From positions 70,001,717 to 70,065,716 of the forward strand of contig JASEVX010000008.1 in the NCBI GenBank assembly GCA_031761405.1: 64,000 bases of DNA. Direction: 5' to 3'. Both the position numbers and the translations under genes were made by a program. The DNA comes from Serripes groenlandicus. Lineage: Eukaryota > Mollusca > Bivalvia > Cardiida > Cardiidae. Below the pieces are notes generated by a model that saw only the letters and a program-made list of their open reading frames with translations, had not been told where the DNA came from and searched no databases. Shown here in pieces: positions 1 to 12,331 of the stretch. The first letter of the stretch is position 1; each line of letters begins with the position of its first letter.

Positions 1-197
1 CAGTGGAGCTAAAAATGAAGGAATTTAAGAGAAGACATTGAGAGGATGCTTCCTATGAAGTTTCAACCAAATTGGCCAAGTGGTTAGGGAGAAGAAGTTG
101 TTTAAAGGAAAAAGTTAACACATGCACGCACGCACAACGGACAATACGCCATGACATAAGCTCGACTGGCTTTAAGCCAGTTGAGCTAAAAACGATT
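1..197 (-). mobile_element. 5' end of a satellite-bearing HINE-like element, cut by the window edge
   Basis: Read on the minus strand it begins TTTTAGCTCAACTGGC and folds back as CTGGCTTAAAGCCAG, followed by GTGCGTGCGTGC and the CTTCTTCTCCC module seen in the other elements of the window. The same head type recurs at 61,322 (minus strand). The rest of the element lies left of the window, so its length and 3' end are unknown. Confidence 0.6.
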
Positions 198-764
198 GAA
201 AGGTCTTCCCTAGACATTTTATTCCCCGGAATTGTAAATAACCCACACCCCGCCTAGTAGGACAAAGACCCACCATGTTAAAATATGTTAATGTTCACAA
301 TAGAAAAGGTCGGGTAGACATTGCTAAGCTTGTTTTTATCATTTTCTTGTTCAAATCAAAGTAGACGAAAATTAACTGACCTGCCCAAGTCCATGCATAC
401 CACCTCCTAGTCTTAACAGTCTGTCCATTCTTCTACTGAATATTCATCTGAAAATACAAGTATTAAAAATCCTTGTTCAACCAAAGGGTTTGAATGTGGT
501 TTAGTTTGTTTCATGTTTGATTTTACAAACTTGTGAAGGTATATTCCAATTGTCGGATGATAAAACAACATCCTTTTTGTCAGTATATGCTCCATTTAAT
601 TCAATAAAAGCCACAGACTATCTGACACATGATCATGCAGGGTTAAAATTTATGAGCTTTTGAAAAAATTGTGACAAAAGGAGAAATTGCACAATTGACA
701 CAACAATTTGAAATGTTATCAGTTATTATATCTTCATTTGCAGAGATTTTTCATATGTTTGACA
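198..764. other. non-coding stretch without a recognisable gene
   Basis: No coding region is supported. Bases around 655-700 (GTGACAAAAGGAGAAATTGC) are a fragment of the foldback MITE seen better at 34,123 and 38,252. The remainder looks like unique, AT-rich DNA. Confidence 0.5.
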
Positions 765-890
765 ATATGTTTTCACGGGTATCACTAAACACAGTCTGGT
801 AGAGTCCGGTAGTCTGGTAGAGTCTGGTGGTCAAATATCCCATAAGTTCACTGTTTTGTTGTGTTTTTGTATTGAAATGAATAAAATAAA
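765..890 (+). repeat. left arm of a ~120-bp inverted repeat, partner at 9,975-10,090
   Basis: It contains GGTAGAGTCTGGTGGTCAAA and TTGTATTGAAATGAAT. The reverse complement of 9,975-10,090 carries the same features in the same order, with a few substitutions and a short extra GGTAG copy here. A third short piece, GGTAGAGTCTGGT, lies at 2,027-2,041. The pair could be terminal inverted repeats of a ~9.3-kb element or two solo copies in opposite orientation; no terminal duplication settles this. Confidence 0.6.
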
Positions 891-906
891 GTGTTATTGT
901 ATCAAT

Positions 907-1953
907 AAACAAGAGCACTGCGTATGGCACAGACGCTCGACTGATAGAACACAGAAACAAGAGGGCCATGATGGCCCTGGATCGCTCACCTGATTTTTTT
1001 CCACTTTAGCTATATAAGCCCCGCCCCCTGCCGTCCATAGTTTCCGACCAATCAACTTGGCTTGAAGGAATCTGATAGAGGGTCACCCTAGGAACATTTC
1101 TACAAAATTATTTGAAAATCGGCCAGACACTTTTGGAGGAGAAGATTTTTTAAGTTTTCACTATAGCCATATAAGGCAAAATAGCTCCGCCCCCCTGGCG
1201 GCCATGTTTTTCAACCAATCAACATGGCTTGAAGGAATCTGATAGAGGGTCATCCAAGAAACAAATCTACAAAATTATTTGAAAATCGGCCCGACACTAT
1301 CGGAGGAGAAGATTTTTTAAGTTTTCACTATAGCCATATAAGGCAAAATTGCCCTGCCCCCCCTGGCGGCCATGTTTTTAACCAATCAAAATTGCTTGAA
1401 GGAATATGATAGAGGGTCATCCAAGGAACATTTCTACAAAATTATTTGAAAATCGGCCTGACACTTTCGGAGGAGAAGATTTTTTAAGTTTTCAATATAG
1501 CCATAAAAGGCAAAATAGCCCCGCGCCCCCTGGCGGCCATCTTTTTCGACCAATTAACATGGCTTGAACGAATCTGATAGAGGGTCATCCAAGGAACATT
1601 TCTACAAAATTATTTGAAAATCTGCCAACCAGTTTGGGAGAAGAAGAATTTTGAAGTTCTTTTCATTTCGTTGCCATGGAAACCAGAATTCTGCATGGAT
1701 CCCCAAAATTTTAAGGAAATCTGGTGAGGTCATTGAGAGGATGCTTTCTGTGAAGTTTCATCCCAATTGACCCACTGGTTACTGAGGAGAAGAAGTTGAT
1801 GCACGACGGACGCCGGACAAAAGGCGATCACAATAACTCACCTTGAGCAAAGCTCAGGTGAGCTAAAAAAGCTTAACTGGACGACCACGCCGCCGCCAAT
1901 GCAAGGGTCATGACAATAGCTCTCTTTTTTTTCAAAAGTCGAGCTAATAAAAA
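907..1953 (-). mobile_element. HINE-like element carrying a nested family-A element
   Basis: On the minus strand the 5' end is TAGCTCGACTTTTGAAAA near 1,953 and the 3' end is AGTCGAGCG...CTCTTGTTT near 907. The pair AGCTCGACT / AGTCGAGC is the short inverted repeat typical of this element class. Nearly all of its interior has been replaced by the family-A insertion at 956-1,870, leaving about 130 bp of its own sequence including a GGCGGCGGCG stretch. Confidence 0.6.
956..1870 (-). mobile_element. family-A HINE-like element (copy A1)
   Basis: The minus-strand 5' end is TAGCTCACCTGAGCTTTGCT with AAGGTGAG closing a hairpin. The 3' end is TCAGGTGAGCGATCC, then the hairpin GGGCCATCATGGCCC and CTCTTGTTT. 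The core holds about four tandem ~180-bp units, each with an AACATGGC..GCC..GGGG..GGGGC segment and AAAAAATCTTCTCCTCC. It encodes nothing and would need helicase functions in trans. Confidence 0.8.
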
Positions 1954-2968
1954 AATATATGTATTTGCCTATTTTAGTTCATTTTCGATTGAATATAGAA
2001 ATATTATATGCGTGAACACGGACACTGGTAGAGTCTGGTCATTATTAAGCAATAAATACCAAGATTTTTAAATGTATGAAATCTATTAGATTGGAATAAT
2101 TTTATGTTTTATATGTCATTAACATTAATTAAACCAAATGCTTAGAGAGCTATACTTACTTAAAAGGAATTCATATGAAATTGCAGGATAAATTGAGAGA
2201 CATTAAGTTTTGGTTCCGACGAAGAGTTTTCGACTTGTAAAGCCATTAACATATGTTTCATAAGAATGCTTCGTGCAAAACATTTGAAGGATAATGCGGT
2301 AAATAACCTCATGTTATCAAAAGGTAGACAAACTGGGTAGTCCAGAAATTGCCTGACATGATAGAAAAATTACAAGAACTTGAACAGTGTCAAACTCTTG
2401 ATGTGAGAGGCGCATTTTGCACGACTCGCGTAAATATTGTTTGGCGACACAAGCGTCAGTGCTACATGGACACAGTTAAGTCCTGACCACAGATCATGGC
2501 GATTTATGAAATTATTAAACTTTAAGTCGCATCACATCAACAGATAAGCAACTAACATTATACCCTCCATTACGAGAATTGCACAAATACTCGGCACACG
2601 CTAACGCGTGAAAAATTGCAAAACATACACAATTGAAAATAAAAAACACAGATTATATTGAAACACATTCATGTAAAAAAAGACTGCATATTTTAGTTGC
2701 AAACCAACACCAATATATTTTTTATCAATATTCACCAATACCTGTATTTCAGTTATACAATCGACATTTTCAACAATAATTCCTCTATATTGGTCTTAAA
2801 TTTTAACGCTAGGACAACGTTTAAATTTGAGTACTGGTTATGTCACCAGGAAGCAGACATTATATAGAAGCGGAAAATATATACCAAAAACATAGAATAA
2901 AATTCCAAAAAATGGAGCTCTGTGTAGGGTCTTTTTTGGTAACCTAAAATGAGATAACGTCACCAATT

Positions 2969-4190
2969 AACAAGAGCGCCAAATGTCACAAAATACGCCC
3001 GTCCTGCTTTTTTGAGACCAAGTATAGTGATAATTTGTTGTACATCAGCCAAACTTAGAGAGCGGATACTGTTAGTACAGTTTTGGCCATTTCGAGGGAC
3101 ATAATTGTGTAGTGATTAAGATAAGGTTGTCAGTTATCAAAGGTAATTTCTATAATTAAAGGGAGATTTGATTGATCTTGATTGACTAAAGCGATATGGC
3201 TAGTTATCAAACTTGTCCGAGATATTATGCCAATACACATTCTGACCAAATTTGATGATGATTGGACAAAGGCTTCTAAAGTTATTGAGCTGACAAGACT
3301 AATTTAGGTAATTTCTATAATTAAAGAGCAATAACTCTCGATTGACTTAAGCGATATGGTCAGTTATCGAACTTGTCCGAGATATTATGCCAATACACAT
3401 TCTGACCAAATTTGGTGATGATTGGACAAAGACTTATAAAGTTATTGAGCTGACAAGACTAATTTTAGGTAATTTCTATTATTAAAGGGCAATAACTCTT
3501 GATTGACTATAGCGATATGGCTAGTTATCAATCTTGACTGAGACATTATGCCAATGACCATTCTGACTAAATTTGGTGATGAGTGGACAAAGGCTTCTAA
3601 AGTTATTGAGCTGACAAGACTAATTTTAGGTAATTTCTATAATTAAAGGGCGATAACTCTTGATTGACTAAAGCGATATGGCTAGTTATCGAACTTGTCC
3701 GAGATATTATGCCAATGCACATTCTGACTAAATTTGATGATGATTGGACATTTGAAGTCTTCTAAAGTTATTGAGCTGACAAGACCAATTTTGGGTAATT
3801 TCTATAATTAAAGGGTGATAACTCTTGATTGACTAAAGCGATATGGCTAGTTACCGTACTTGTCTGAGATATTATCCCAATACACATTTTGACCAAATTT
3901 GGTGATGATTGGACAAAGGCTTCTAAAGTTATTGCGCTGACAAGACCAATTTTTGGTAATTTCTATAATAAAAGGGCGATAACTCTTGATTGACTAAAGC
4001 GATATGGCTAGTTATCGAACATGTTCGAGATATTATCCAAATACACATTCTGACCAAATTTGGTGATGTTTGGATAAAGGCTTCTAAAGTTATTGAGCTG
4101 ACAACTTACTGGACGCCGCACGCCCTCCCGCCCGTACGCCGCAGGTAAAACTATAATACGATCCGTTTTATCAAAACGGGCATATAAAAA
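2969..4190 (-). mobile_element. HINE-like element with ~162-bp tandem core (family E)
   Basis: On the minus strand the head is ATATGCCCGTTTTGATAAAA closing with CGG, a small hairpin. The tail is ACGGGCGTATTTTGTG followed by GCGCTCTTGTT. ATGCCCGT and ACGGGCGT form the inverted pair expected of this class. The core (about 3,120-4,105) consists of six tandem units of ~162 bp, each containing on the plus strand AAGCGATATGG, GAGATATTATGCCAATACAC and AAAGTTATTGAGCTGACAAG. Confidence 0.7.
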
Positions 4191-4854
4191 CGAAATAAAT
4201 CATACACACCTAAATATTGAAGATACAATATAAACCGGCATATGTCGTATTTCTGTTAGAGATAATCTGTTACGGGAGAATTCCTGGTTTTTCCTTTGCG
4301 TATCACTCGATTTAATAGCGAGCTGGCAGGGGAAGGGCTCTATATTGACTTATAGGTTTTGCGGGTAATGTTGGCCCTGGGTCCACATGTCGGCAATGTC
4401 TGCATGCTAAACAAGCGCTGCGAGCACCCTAAGCTAGCACGCTCAACAGTGGTGCAGACACGGCCGGTAGCTGGGTGGTGCTGCTTGGCCATGCTTTGAA
4501 TCTCTATCAAATGAATGTACATAAAACCAAAAACATAGAATAAAAATTCAAAAAAATGGAGCTCTGTGCCCTCGTCAGGCGCACAGGCTATATTTTAGTA
4601 ACCTAAAATGAGAAAACAAAGAATAAAAATTCCAAAAATGATATAATTTAGATCCGAACATTACATTCTGGGCCATGAGAGACTTCCTTCACGTGGTCTG
4701 GCCTGGATACAATATTTCGCAAAATGCATTTTATGAACTATATCGGGATATATATTTATTTTTCATGTTAAAATATTTTTGCATATTTTTAAAAAAAAAA
4801 TCAAATATGGTTTAGTTTGATTCTATTTTTTGCGTAGTAACTAAGTACTCTCTT
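4191..4854. other. non-coding stretch without a recognisable gene
   Basis: There is a GC-richer island at about 4,350-4,500 with short open frames on both strands; none resembles a protein family I know. From 4,525 to 4,612 lies the second copy of the direct repeat containing ATGGAGCTCTGTG. Confidence 0.4.
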
Positions 4855-5005
4855 TAATTTTATATGAATTACTTTAAAATAAGTATATAGCTCTCTAAGT
4901 ATTTGGTTTAGTTAATGTTAATGACATATAAAACATAAAATTATTCCAATCTAGTAGTTTTCATACATTAAAAATCTTGGTGTTGTTATAATATAATTAT
5001 AACAC

Positions 5006-5183
5006 TAATCTCAGGGGTGTAGAAATGGGGAGGGAGGCGGTAAAACCACCCTGGTACTTAAGCATCCTCACCCGGCAACTTTTTCGGTTTGCCCCTTGTT
5101 ACCTATTTGGTTAGACCCTTTAACACCCGGCTACTTTAAGAATTTACCCCCTTCTTTAAATCATTTCTACACCCCTGTAATCT
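5006..5183. mobile_element. short MITE with perfect 16-bp TIRs and a 6-bp target duplication
   Basis: The element proper is 5,012-5,177 (166 bp). It begins CAGGGGTGTAGAAATG and ends CATTTCTACACCCCTG, a perfect inverted match. TAATCT immediately precedes (5,006-5,011) and immediately follows (5,178-5,183) it. CAGGG-type termini are typical of hAT-superfamily elements, but hAT duplications are usually 8 bp, so the superfamily is an inference. The perfect TIRs and duplication suggest a fairly recent insertion. Confidence 0.8.
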
Positions 5184-5373
5184 GTTGATCACACCTAATC
5201 AATTATTTGACGCATAATAGAGAGAGAATTTAGTGTATTACTCGTTCAGGATGTGCCGCATTATAAACAGAAATTTCACGTCAGCCATTTTGATTCACGA
5301 AACACAATGTTATCGTTAAAAATTCTCAAACTTCCACTATTTTCCCGATTATCAGCTGAAATAATAACGAGTT

Positions 5374-5635
5374 ATGAGGTTTAACCTTAATAAGGGGAAA
5401 TTTCCTATATTCAGTATGGAAAAAAATTGGGTGCAAAGATACTACGGCCCAGCTCATGAAATCCAAATGAAATTACATAGAACAAAGCAGGGAACCATGG
5501 CCAACATTTATTCATATCCGGCCGACGTCACATCCGTCCAAATCAAGCTGGTTCCCGAGATATCGACAATAACTTTTTTGTTTACAGTAAAGGCTGATAA
5601 CCAGAACCTATCGGCTACGATTCCCTTGTTTTAGG
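5374..5635 (+). CDS. possible 86-residue coding exon, unknown protein
   Basis: An ATG-initiated frame of 86 codons ends in TAG at 5,632-5,634, directly followed by GTAAGAAT, so the TAG would abut a good splice-donor sequence (AG|GTAAG). The codons look less AT-biased than the flanks (GCC GAC GTC ACA TCC GTC). I recognise no domain, signal peptide or membrane segment. It may be the coding exon of a small gene whose downstream exons are untranslated (candidates at 12,260 and 12,609), a non-coding first exon, or a chance frame. Nothing visible confirms expression. Confidence 0.25.
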
Positions 5636-6439
5636 TAAGAATTTTTATCTCTCTCGTTTTCGTAACATATATTAACACAGACAATATCATTTTGGCGTTC
5701 TTGTAGGTAAAGATATAAGATCTAGCTGTATTGTAAATTTGAATGTTTTGCATTCATTGACGGATGTTCCTTGCGATGGAATAACTGTCTGATCCAAGAT
5801 GCTCTTCGTGGTAAATTTGTTTCACTAGATCAATGACAATGCTTCACAGACCTACTAAAGTCGTCAGTCCTTCTGACAAAACTCCTTTGGACGGTCAAAG
5901 ATCGATGCAAAAATTGGTTGAACATACACCCTGTGACACAAATCAGAGACATGTATTTTATGTCTCTGCCCAAATACACCAGAACAATGTTCAAGTCCCT
6001 ATGCATAAATGTCACAAAAATAGCACATGTATAAGAAAGTAAATCTATTTTTAGAAGTGTTCTCGAGTGCAGATTGTTTACACATTTAATGACGTAATAT
6101 CTTACGTGTCTACTGCATGGCATCCACTTCATTTTTTAGTGGTGAACACATTTGCAATGTGGACGGAATATTTAAGACTAATGAGGTAAAACTAACAGCT
6201 TTTTAGGCGAAAAGAACCCAAGAAAAAACGTCCCCAGTGTATTCAAGAGACATATCGGGTGTCCAAAAAAGGAAGTTTGAACAAGTTTTCTAAAAGCCTT
6301 GACTGGAGACACATATCCGTGGCCGAGACGGATTTATATAGGCATGCCTTGTGCTGTGTGTCCTTAACAAAATTTTAAAAAATGTTTTTACAATTGATAA
6401 ATGGATGTGATAATCAAAAATGAATCTTAACAAGGCACA

Positions 6440-6960
6440 TTGCATGTCCGGACGGTAGCCAGAAAACTCGACCCAAAGAATTCTCGACCCCATTATCGGA
6501 TTATATAGGTGTGAATGGATAGTTTAACACACAGGTGTCATAAAACAAAATACTGATTCTTGATACTTACTTACCTGTTGATTGATTATTTAAATGATCT
6601 CGATGTGTTCTAAATAGTTAATCTGCTGCGGACGACTTTGAAAACATTTGGTGAGAAAAGGAGAATATGTACATGACAGGTTGACTTCTGGCTAAGGTAT
6701 AGTTATATTAATGAATAAGGAAGATTGTGAGAAAAGGAGGAAATGTCCTCTATCAAACAATACTTCAAATCTTAAGAATACTTTGAAAACCATGATATAG
6801 GATAATTTTTAACAATGTTGAAACATACATCATTATTACATTAATCATTATCTAAATGTAGTGATTATACAACAAAAGAACCATTATCCATTCACACCTA
6901 TATAAACTGGGGTCGACTATTCTTAGGAAATTGGGGTCGAGAATTCTGGAAGCCGTCAGG
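6440..6960. repeat. foldback segment with ~75-bp inverted arms
   Basis: The left arm (about 6,440-6,520) and right arm (about 6,888-6,960) share, in opposite orientation, ATTCACACCTATATAA, GGGGTCGAGAATTCT and an adjoining GCC-GTC(C/A)GG stretch. The right arm carries a short internal duplication of the GGGGTCGA motif. About 360 bp separate the arms and hold a fragment of the GACGACTTTGAAAACAT MITE. It looks like a degenerate non-autonomous foldback element. Confidence 0.55.
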
Positions 6961-8094
6961 ACCACTGTGATGCTTTAAAAGAATCCATCCTGCAGCTAAA
7001 CATCATTCAAGTAAGTATATTAGAAAATGCACAATTGATTTTAATTCAAAAGCATTGTGAGAAGTATAATTGCATATTGTCAACAATTTGACCTTTTTTC
7101 ACAATGCTTTCAAACATCATATGCTGTAAGGTCAAATGTCATCTTCATAAGATAAACACAAATGTAAGTTACATCTGTATCATCAGTAATTATAATAATC
7201 CTATGTCAATTAAAATGTTGATTCATCTTTGATTGTCAACAATATCTGTATAAACCCCTCAATGGCTACTTTTTCTGAACACAAGTGGGGAATTGGCCCC
7301 TTTTCAAAAAATTATAGAAGCATCTTTGCCCAAATATACTCAAATGAAAAATGTATAAAAATACCAAAATACACCGGAATCCTCAGTCTACCTAATTCTT
7401 AAAAAAATGCCCCAAATACCTGAATCAGAATTCAGTGAAGATTGGGATTTTCCGCACAAATTGGGCGAGAACTGGTTGTATCTCCAGAACATTGTGCGTG
7501 ATTAATATAAGATTAAAGCTTGTTTCACAATTGATGTAAATTGATATAAGTTTAAAGTCACTGGTTTAAAGGAATAATCTAGATAAGACTGCACAGGGGT
7601 ACAAACTGGTCTAAAACAAAACTGGTTGCAGAACCCAAAGCTTGGCTTTTTGACATAACTAATATACATGTATATTGTTTTCAATTCTGGTCTATTTTTT
7701 AAATATTAGGCTATTTAAAAGGAAAAAGGTATAAATAGTGTTTGTAATCTCATTCTTTAATTTATCATTTCGTTTTATATAATATTAGTTATTTGGTCCC
7801 AGTATTTTTAAAATTCCTAGTATTAAACCCACTATAATAATGAAATGAAACAATATCAATTTGTTTTGCTTATAAAAGGTGGTTGATGAATAAATCAGTT
7901 ATTTGGTCTGTTACTGACCCATTACGGAACAATTTTGTGTTCAATTTCATAAACACAATTTACAGTAACTGTTGTAATATTGTTAGTGGTTTCCGTGATT
8001 TTGAGATAGAAAAAGGTGAATCGATGAGTGGCGGCCGTTTTGTCGACTATTGACTTTGCAGTTATTGTCTGATGTCATTTATTATAACTGCATC
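6961..8094. other. non-coding stretch
   Basis: No gene is supported. A MITE fragment (CACAATGCTTTCAAACATC) is visible near 7,100. The rest is AT-rich and unrecognised. Confidence 0.45.
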
Positions 8095-8575
8095 AAGTTT
8101 TATTTTAAAACAGAATGGATTTAGAACGTCCCATACAATCATGGAATAACAGTTCTGATGGCGATTACTGGAGAGGAAATTCATATAAGCAGTTAGTGAT
8201 ATACCCCTGCAGTTAGTGATATACCCCTTGGTCATTGGTACCTGTCTATACAATGAAAATATCATGCATCTTTGACTGTGGGGTAATATTCTTTCCTGCA
8301 TACACATCAAAACAGTAAATGGATTGAGATCAACCTGTACAATCATGGAATCACAGCTGTTATGGCGATAATGGGAGAAGAAGTTCATATAGGCAGTTAG
8401 TGATATACCCATTGGTCATTGGTGCCTGTCAAAACAATGAAAATTGCATGCATCTTTGACTGTGGGATATAACTTCCTGCATCAACATCAAACAAGGGAA
8501 TATATTGAGAGAAACCCATTTACTGATGGAATTACAGCCGTTATGAGGAGGACAGGAGAGGAACTTCAGCTGATT
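8095..8575 (+). repeat. degenerate tandem repeat, ~185-bp unit, about 2.6 copies
   Basis: Each copy contains ACAATCATGGAAT, a GCAGTTAGTGATATACCC segment, a CATTGGT segment and GCATCTTTGACTGTGGG. The first copy has an internal duplication of CAGTTAGTGATATACCCC (about 8,190-8,230). It resembles the unit size of the element cores elsewhere in the window, but no element ends are visible. Confidence 0.65.
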
Positions 8576-8769
8576 ACCTTTATTACTAATGGATTCATAC
8601 AAGGTAATCTTTTTTAATGGATAAGTTTATCAAAATCATATCAAGCTTGTTTTATCTAATTAAATGTAGTATATAAAGGAAGTCCTGTTTTTTTATTGCA
8701 CAGTTTGTGCTTTTTATGATCAGGTTTTGTCTGATGTCCTTTGGTCACACGCCATCAATAATTGCCTTG

Positions 8770-9640
8770 TGAACAATCTACAGGCAACATTTTACAACAT
8801 CCAATATGAATGAAAGTTTATCAGAAAATCATCTCCATCAAATCTTGGCCAAGTTATAGACTGGGTCCTGTGAGGTGAAAAACTAGGTTTCAATGTCAAT
8901 TTGAAGGAACATATTGAAAACACTCTGGATGCCTTATTTTAAACTTAAGCATGTTGAGATGTTTTCAGAATAACTGTTTTGATGATATCTAGGCTAAGTT
9001 TAAATATATTCGGTCATAAACTAGGTCATGTTGGGTCATAAACTAAGCAAATTGAAGGAAAATCTTGTTAGTCTAGAAACTACACTTTGCCTTGAGCAGC
9101 TTGATGCTTTGTCAGAATGTTTGTCTTGACAATATCTAGACCTAGTAAGAATAAGGGTCATGGTGGGTCAAAAACTAGGTCACTAGACCAAAATGAAGTA
9201 ACATTTTGTTAACACTCAGACATTTTGAATGCTGCATTTTTTATTTTAACATGTTGAAATTTTGTCAGAACTGGTGTTTTGGTGAAATCTAAATTAAAAT
9301 ATAGGTCATGTTGGATAAAACCAACAATGAATTCCAAAGAAAAACATTTGAGAAAAAGCTTGTAAACAGCTTGACCTCAAGGTTTGATTCAGCATCTTGA
9401 AACTTTGTCAGAATGTTCGCCTGATGATTATTGATATCTAAACCAAGTTCAAATATTGGTCAAGTCGGGTCAAACATAAGGTCACTAGACCAAATTAAAA
9501 GAAAATCTTGTTAACACTCTGACAGCTGTTCTTTTAATGTTAGCATGTTGAAACTTTGGCAGAATAGATATTTTGAACATTGCTTTTAACCCAGAAACTA
9601 TGTCACTAAGCCTAATTGAAGGAAAAACTTGTTTTCACTA
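8770..9640 (+). repeat. degenerate ~170-bp tandem block rich in AGGTCA-type motifs
   Basis: About five diverged copies share a CTAGGTCAC(T)AGACCAAA segment, a CTTGTTAACACTCTGA-like segment, AGCATGTTGAAACTTTG and TCTAGACCTAG. I know this module as a core unit of dispersed satellite-bearing elements in bivalves. A related remnant lies at about 11,085-11,400. No element ends can be assigned. Confidence 0.6.
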
Positions 9641-9974
9641 TTTACTTATTTTACCTTTCTGTATTGATTATGTTCATGTGATGAATTGAATGTTAAAATT
9701 GTTGAAGATTTGACTTTGCACCAAGAGATAAAGTAGGAATAGTGTACAACAGCTGTCTCAGTTCCGACAGCTTAAAACAGATTCCTTTATCATGGTAGTC
9801 ACATACCTACATGTTAGACCCATTATAGACGCTGTGCTCGTGATGAGGCTTTGCCTTTTTCATATTAATAGGCTGAATCTTGAACACGGCTTTGCCTTTT
9901 TCATATTATAAGAAATAAATAAATAATATGACACATATATTATAAATCAAATTAAACTTTTTATATTAAACACT

Positions 9975-10090
9975 TTATTTCATTCATTTCAATACAAAAA
10001 CACAACAATACAGTGATGTAACGGGATATTTGACCACCAGACTCTACCGGACCCTACCAGACTCTGTTTAGTGACACCGTGTTTTCACAG
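9975..10090 (-). repeat. right arm of the inverted repeat whose left arm is at 765-890
   Basis: The sequence reads TTTCATTCATTTCAATACAA through ACCAGACTCTACC to GTGACACCGTGTTTTCAC, the reverse complement of the left arm with a few differences. Flanking bases show no clear target duplication. Confidence 0.6.
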
Positions 10091-12259
10091 TAGCCTGCTA
10101 CAGATTTGTTAACTTAAAAGTGGATTATGTGGTCCTAGTTTTAGTTTTCGTTTTATGCTTCATTAATTATGATAGAGAACAGTTCTCTGCATAGTTCAGT
10201 TTCAAAAGAAGACAAACAACAGAGCGTCTGTGTCCCAAGGACATTTTTGAATTTGTACGGAATGATACATGATGTTATCACACTGCGATAATGCAACCCC
10301 ACCCACTTTTATGTTCGACAATAAAATCGTTGAAGCTAGATCCAGTTCGCTAAGCCGGCTAAAAACAATTCGATAAGCTTGTTTTCACTTCCTGCCGTAA
10401 AACGGCAGATATTATTTTCGTAGTTCCTAATTGTATAGTAAAAATATATGTTCTCTTGCCGTAAACCGTTAACGCAAATTAAACCGGAGAGTGATGCGAG
10501 AATGCTGGACTTTTATAGTGAAAGACACGTATATTTAATTACGTATATTTAATATATACTTTGCTGAATTGTAAACTGTTGCATTCAAATTAAATCGACA
10601 GTGATGCTGGATTGTATTGAGTGACTTATTCGAGCTAGTGACAATGCTGGTTAAACAAGAATAGAAGTGCAATTATTAGAGGAAGTTGTCCCTCGCATCT
10701 TCTAATAACACTGCAGAGCCGAGACAACTTATGTGTGTGTACCAAGCATTTTGATGGATTGTAAACGCTTTTGATCACCGTAAGATGTTTGCTTGATTAT
10801 TTTTGTATTGATTGAGAACATCTAGTTACATTATTTATTTGTTTAATTTACGAAAAACGATTGTATTTATTTCATTAATAGTGTATAGTATTCGGTGTAT
10901 CCGTATTCGGACATGATTCGGTGGTTGGGACTTTGGGTAATCAGAAAAGAAGCATACAAGTTCAAAAGTGTTTTAAAATTAAACGTAATGAAATCAGCAT
11001 ACGTTTAATTTGTTTGACTTTAAACGTCTGTTCAGCTTGACACATTTTAATCTCATTTCACAGATAGTATTGGTAGTCCCAGCAGATAGTAACCACAGGT
11101 CAAGGTCAATGTTTCTATAAGTAAAAGTGACTTTTCATTCAATTTTTATTCAGTTTTCACAAGAACATTCCTCTTCATCAAACCTAAGGGGCTAACTCAA
11201 ATGTTTAAATGAGTAATGTGGGGGTCAAACACTAGGACACTATGCCAAATGTTAGATAAACCTTGTGAACACTCTTGGGGTCTACTTTACATCACATTTA
11301 AAGTTTATCAAAAATTATTTTCTATTAAATCTTGATTCTCTGTGACTCAAATATCACATGTTAGCTCAATAGAAAGCATAGACACATTGGTTTTATGTTT
11401 ATTTATATAATATATAAATGTGTAAATGAAATAATTTTTGATAAGTTTTTTGTTTCTATATAACAGTTTTAGTCTTTCCGTTTTCTGACATTATTGAAAT
11501 ATTTATGGCTGTTTCTCCTGCTACATACATGTCACTAAGAGCGATGGCTCATACCATGTATTTAAAATATAACGTATTATCTCGATCCACATGTTTTTAA
11601 TGAGGGATTAATTAATGTAGAAGGTCTTCAAATATTGACGATTATTGTAAACAGTTTGTTGATTAAAGCAACAGGGTGTTTTATTGGTTTGGTATACAAA
11701 CGAAGCTATAGTAGATCTGTTAACAATTTATTATAAATGTTTATTTCTTTATTTTATTGATTAATACTAAGTTGTTTTGTTATGTTATTTTAATTGATTA
11801 AAAATTTGTCATTTGAACTGGTTTATTTATTTTTTAATTCTACAGAAATGTTTATGTAACAGGTCATATTTTCATTGTCTGACATTTCATGTCGTTTTTG
11901 TTAATTATTAGTCATTGGGGTCATTGGTTGTCCTTGAAGGCTTGAACAAATTTCAAATGTCATCATTCTTTGTAAGAGTCAGACATCTTTAAATTGTTCT
12001 TCAAAACAAATATTGATTCAGAACTTTGAGTAGTTTGAATACTGGTAAGATTTTTATATGCATTTAGACAAGTTGTAATTGGCTGGAATGTATTTGTGAC
12101 TCTTTTATAAATGAATTGTTTGGAAATGGAAATGGGTTTTCGTGAACTAAACTTCAGAATGGCAGCATTTCATTTGTAGGTTATTTTCGTTTAATACTTA
12201 ATGTTGCATGTTCAAATGTTCATTTCACATTACTTAACTATGGCATGTCCTACTTACAG
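10091..12259. other. non-coding stretch, mostly unique
   Basis: AT-rich with no supported coding region. About 11,085-11,400 is a decayed relative of the 8,770-9,640 tandem block (CACAGGTCAAGGTCAATG). The rest could be intron of the tentative transcript described at 12,260. Confidence 0.4.
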
Positions 12260-12331
12260 CACCACAGCACTTTGGCATGAAGACAAGAGTAGAGTATTGG
12301 TATGAAAGAATACATTCAGTTTAATAAATTG
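12260..12331 (+). other. candidate internal exon of a non-coding or untranslated transcript
   Basis: Seventy-two bases sit between an acceptor (CTTACAG, ending at 12,259) and a strong donor (GTAAGTTAG, from 12,332). All three frames contain stops, so if it is an exon it is untranslated. It is supported only by splice-site quality. Confidence 0.25.

Larger units (their letters stand above)
2041..4990. repeat. segment bounded by a ~140-bp inverted repeat
   Basis: The arms lie at about 2,041-2,190 and 4,855-4,990. Both contain, in opposite orientation, CCAAGATTTTTAA, TTGGAATAATTTTATG, TTTTATATGTCATTAACATT and the segment around CTTAGAGAGCTATA. The arms differ by scattered substitutions and small indels, so this is an old insertion. 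The interior holds a nested element (2,969-4,190) and a direct repeat (2,885-2,950 with 4,525-4,612, both containing ATGGAGCTCTGTG). No transposase reading frame survives. Confidence 0.65.

Noticed and set aside
4340..4522. GC-richer island resembling a tRNA or small RNA
   Set aside because: No cloverleaf, and no A box and B box at proper spacing, could be traced on either strand.
5830..6132. Overlapping frames of 69 (plus) and 100 (minus) codons
   Set aside because: Neither matches a family I know, and neither has flanking gene structure. The opposing overlap suggests chance.
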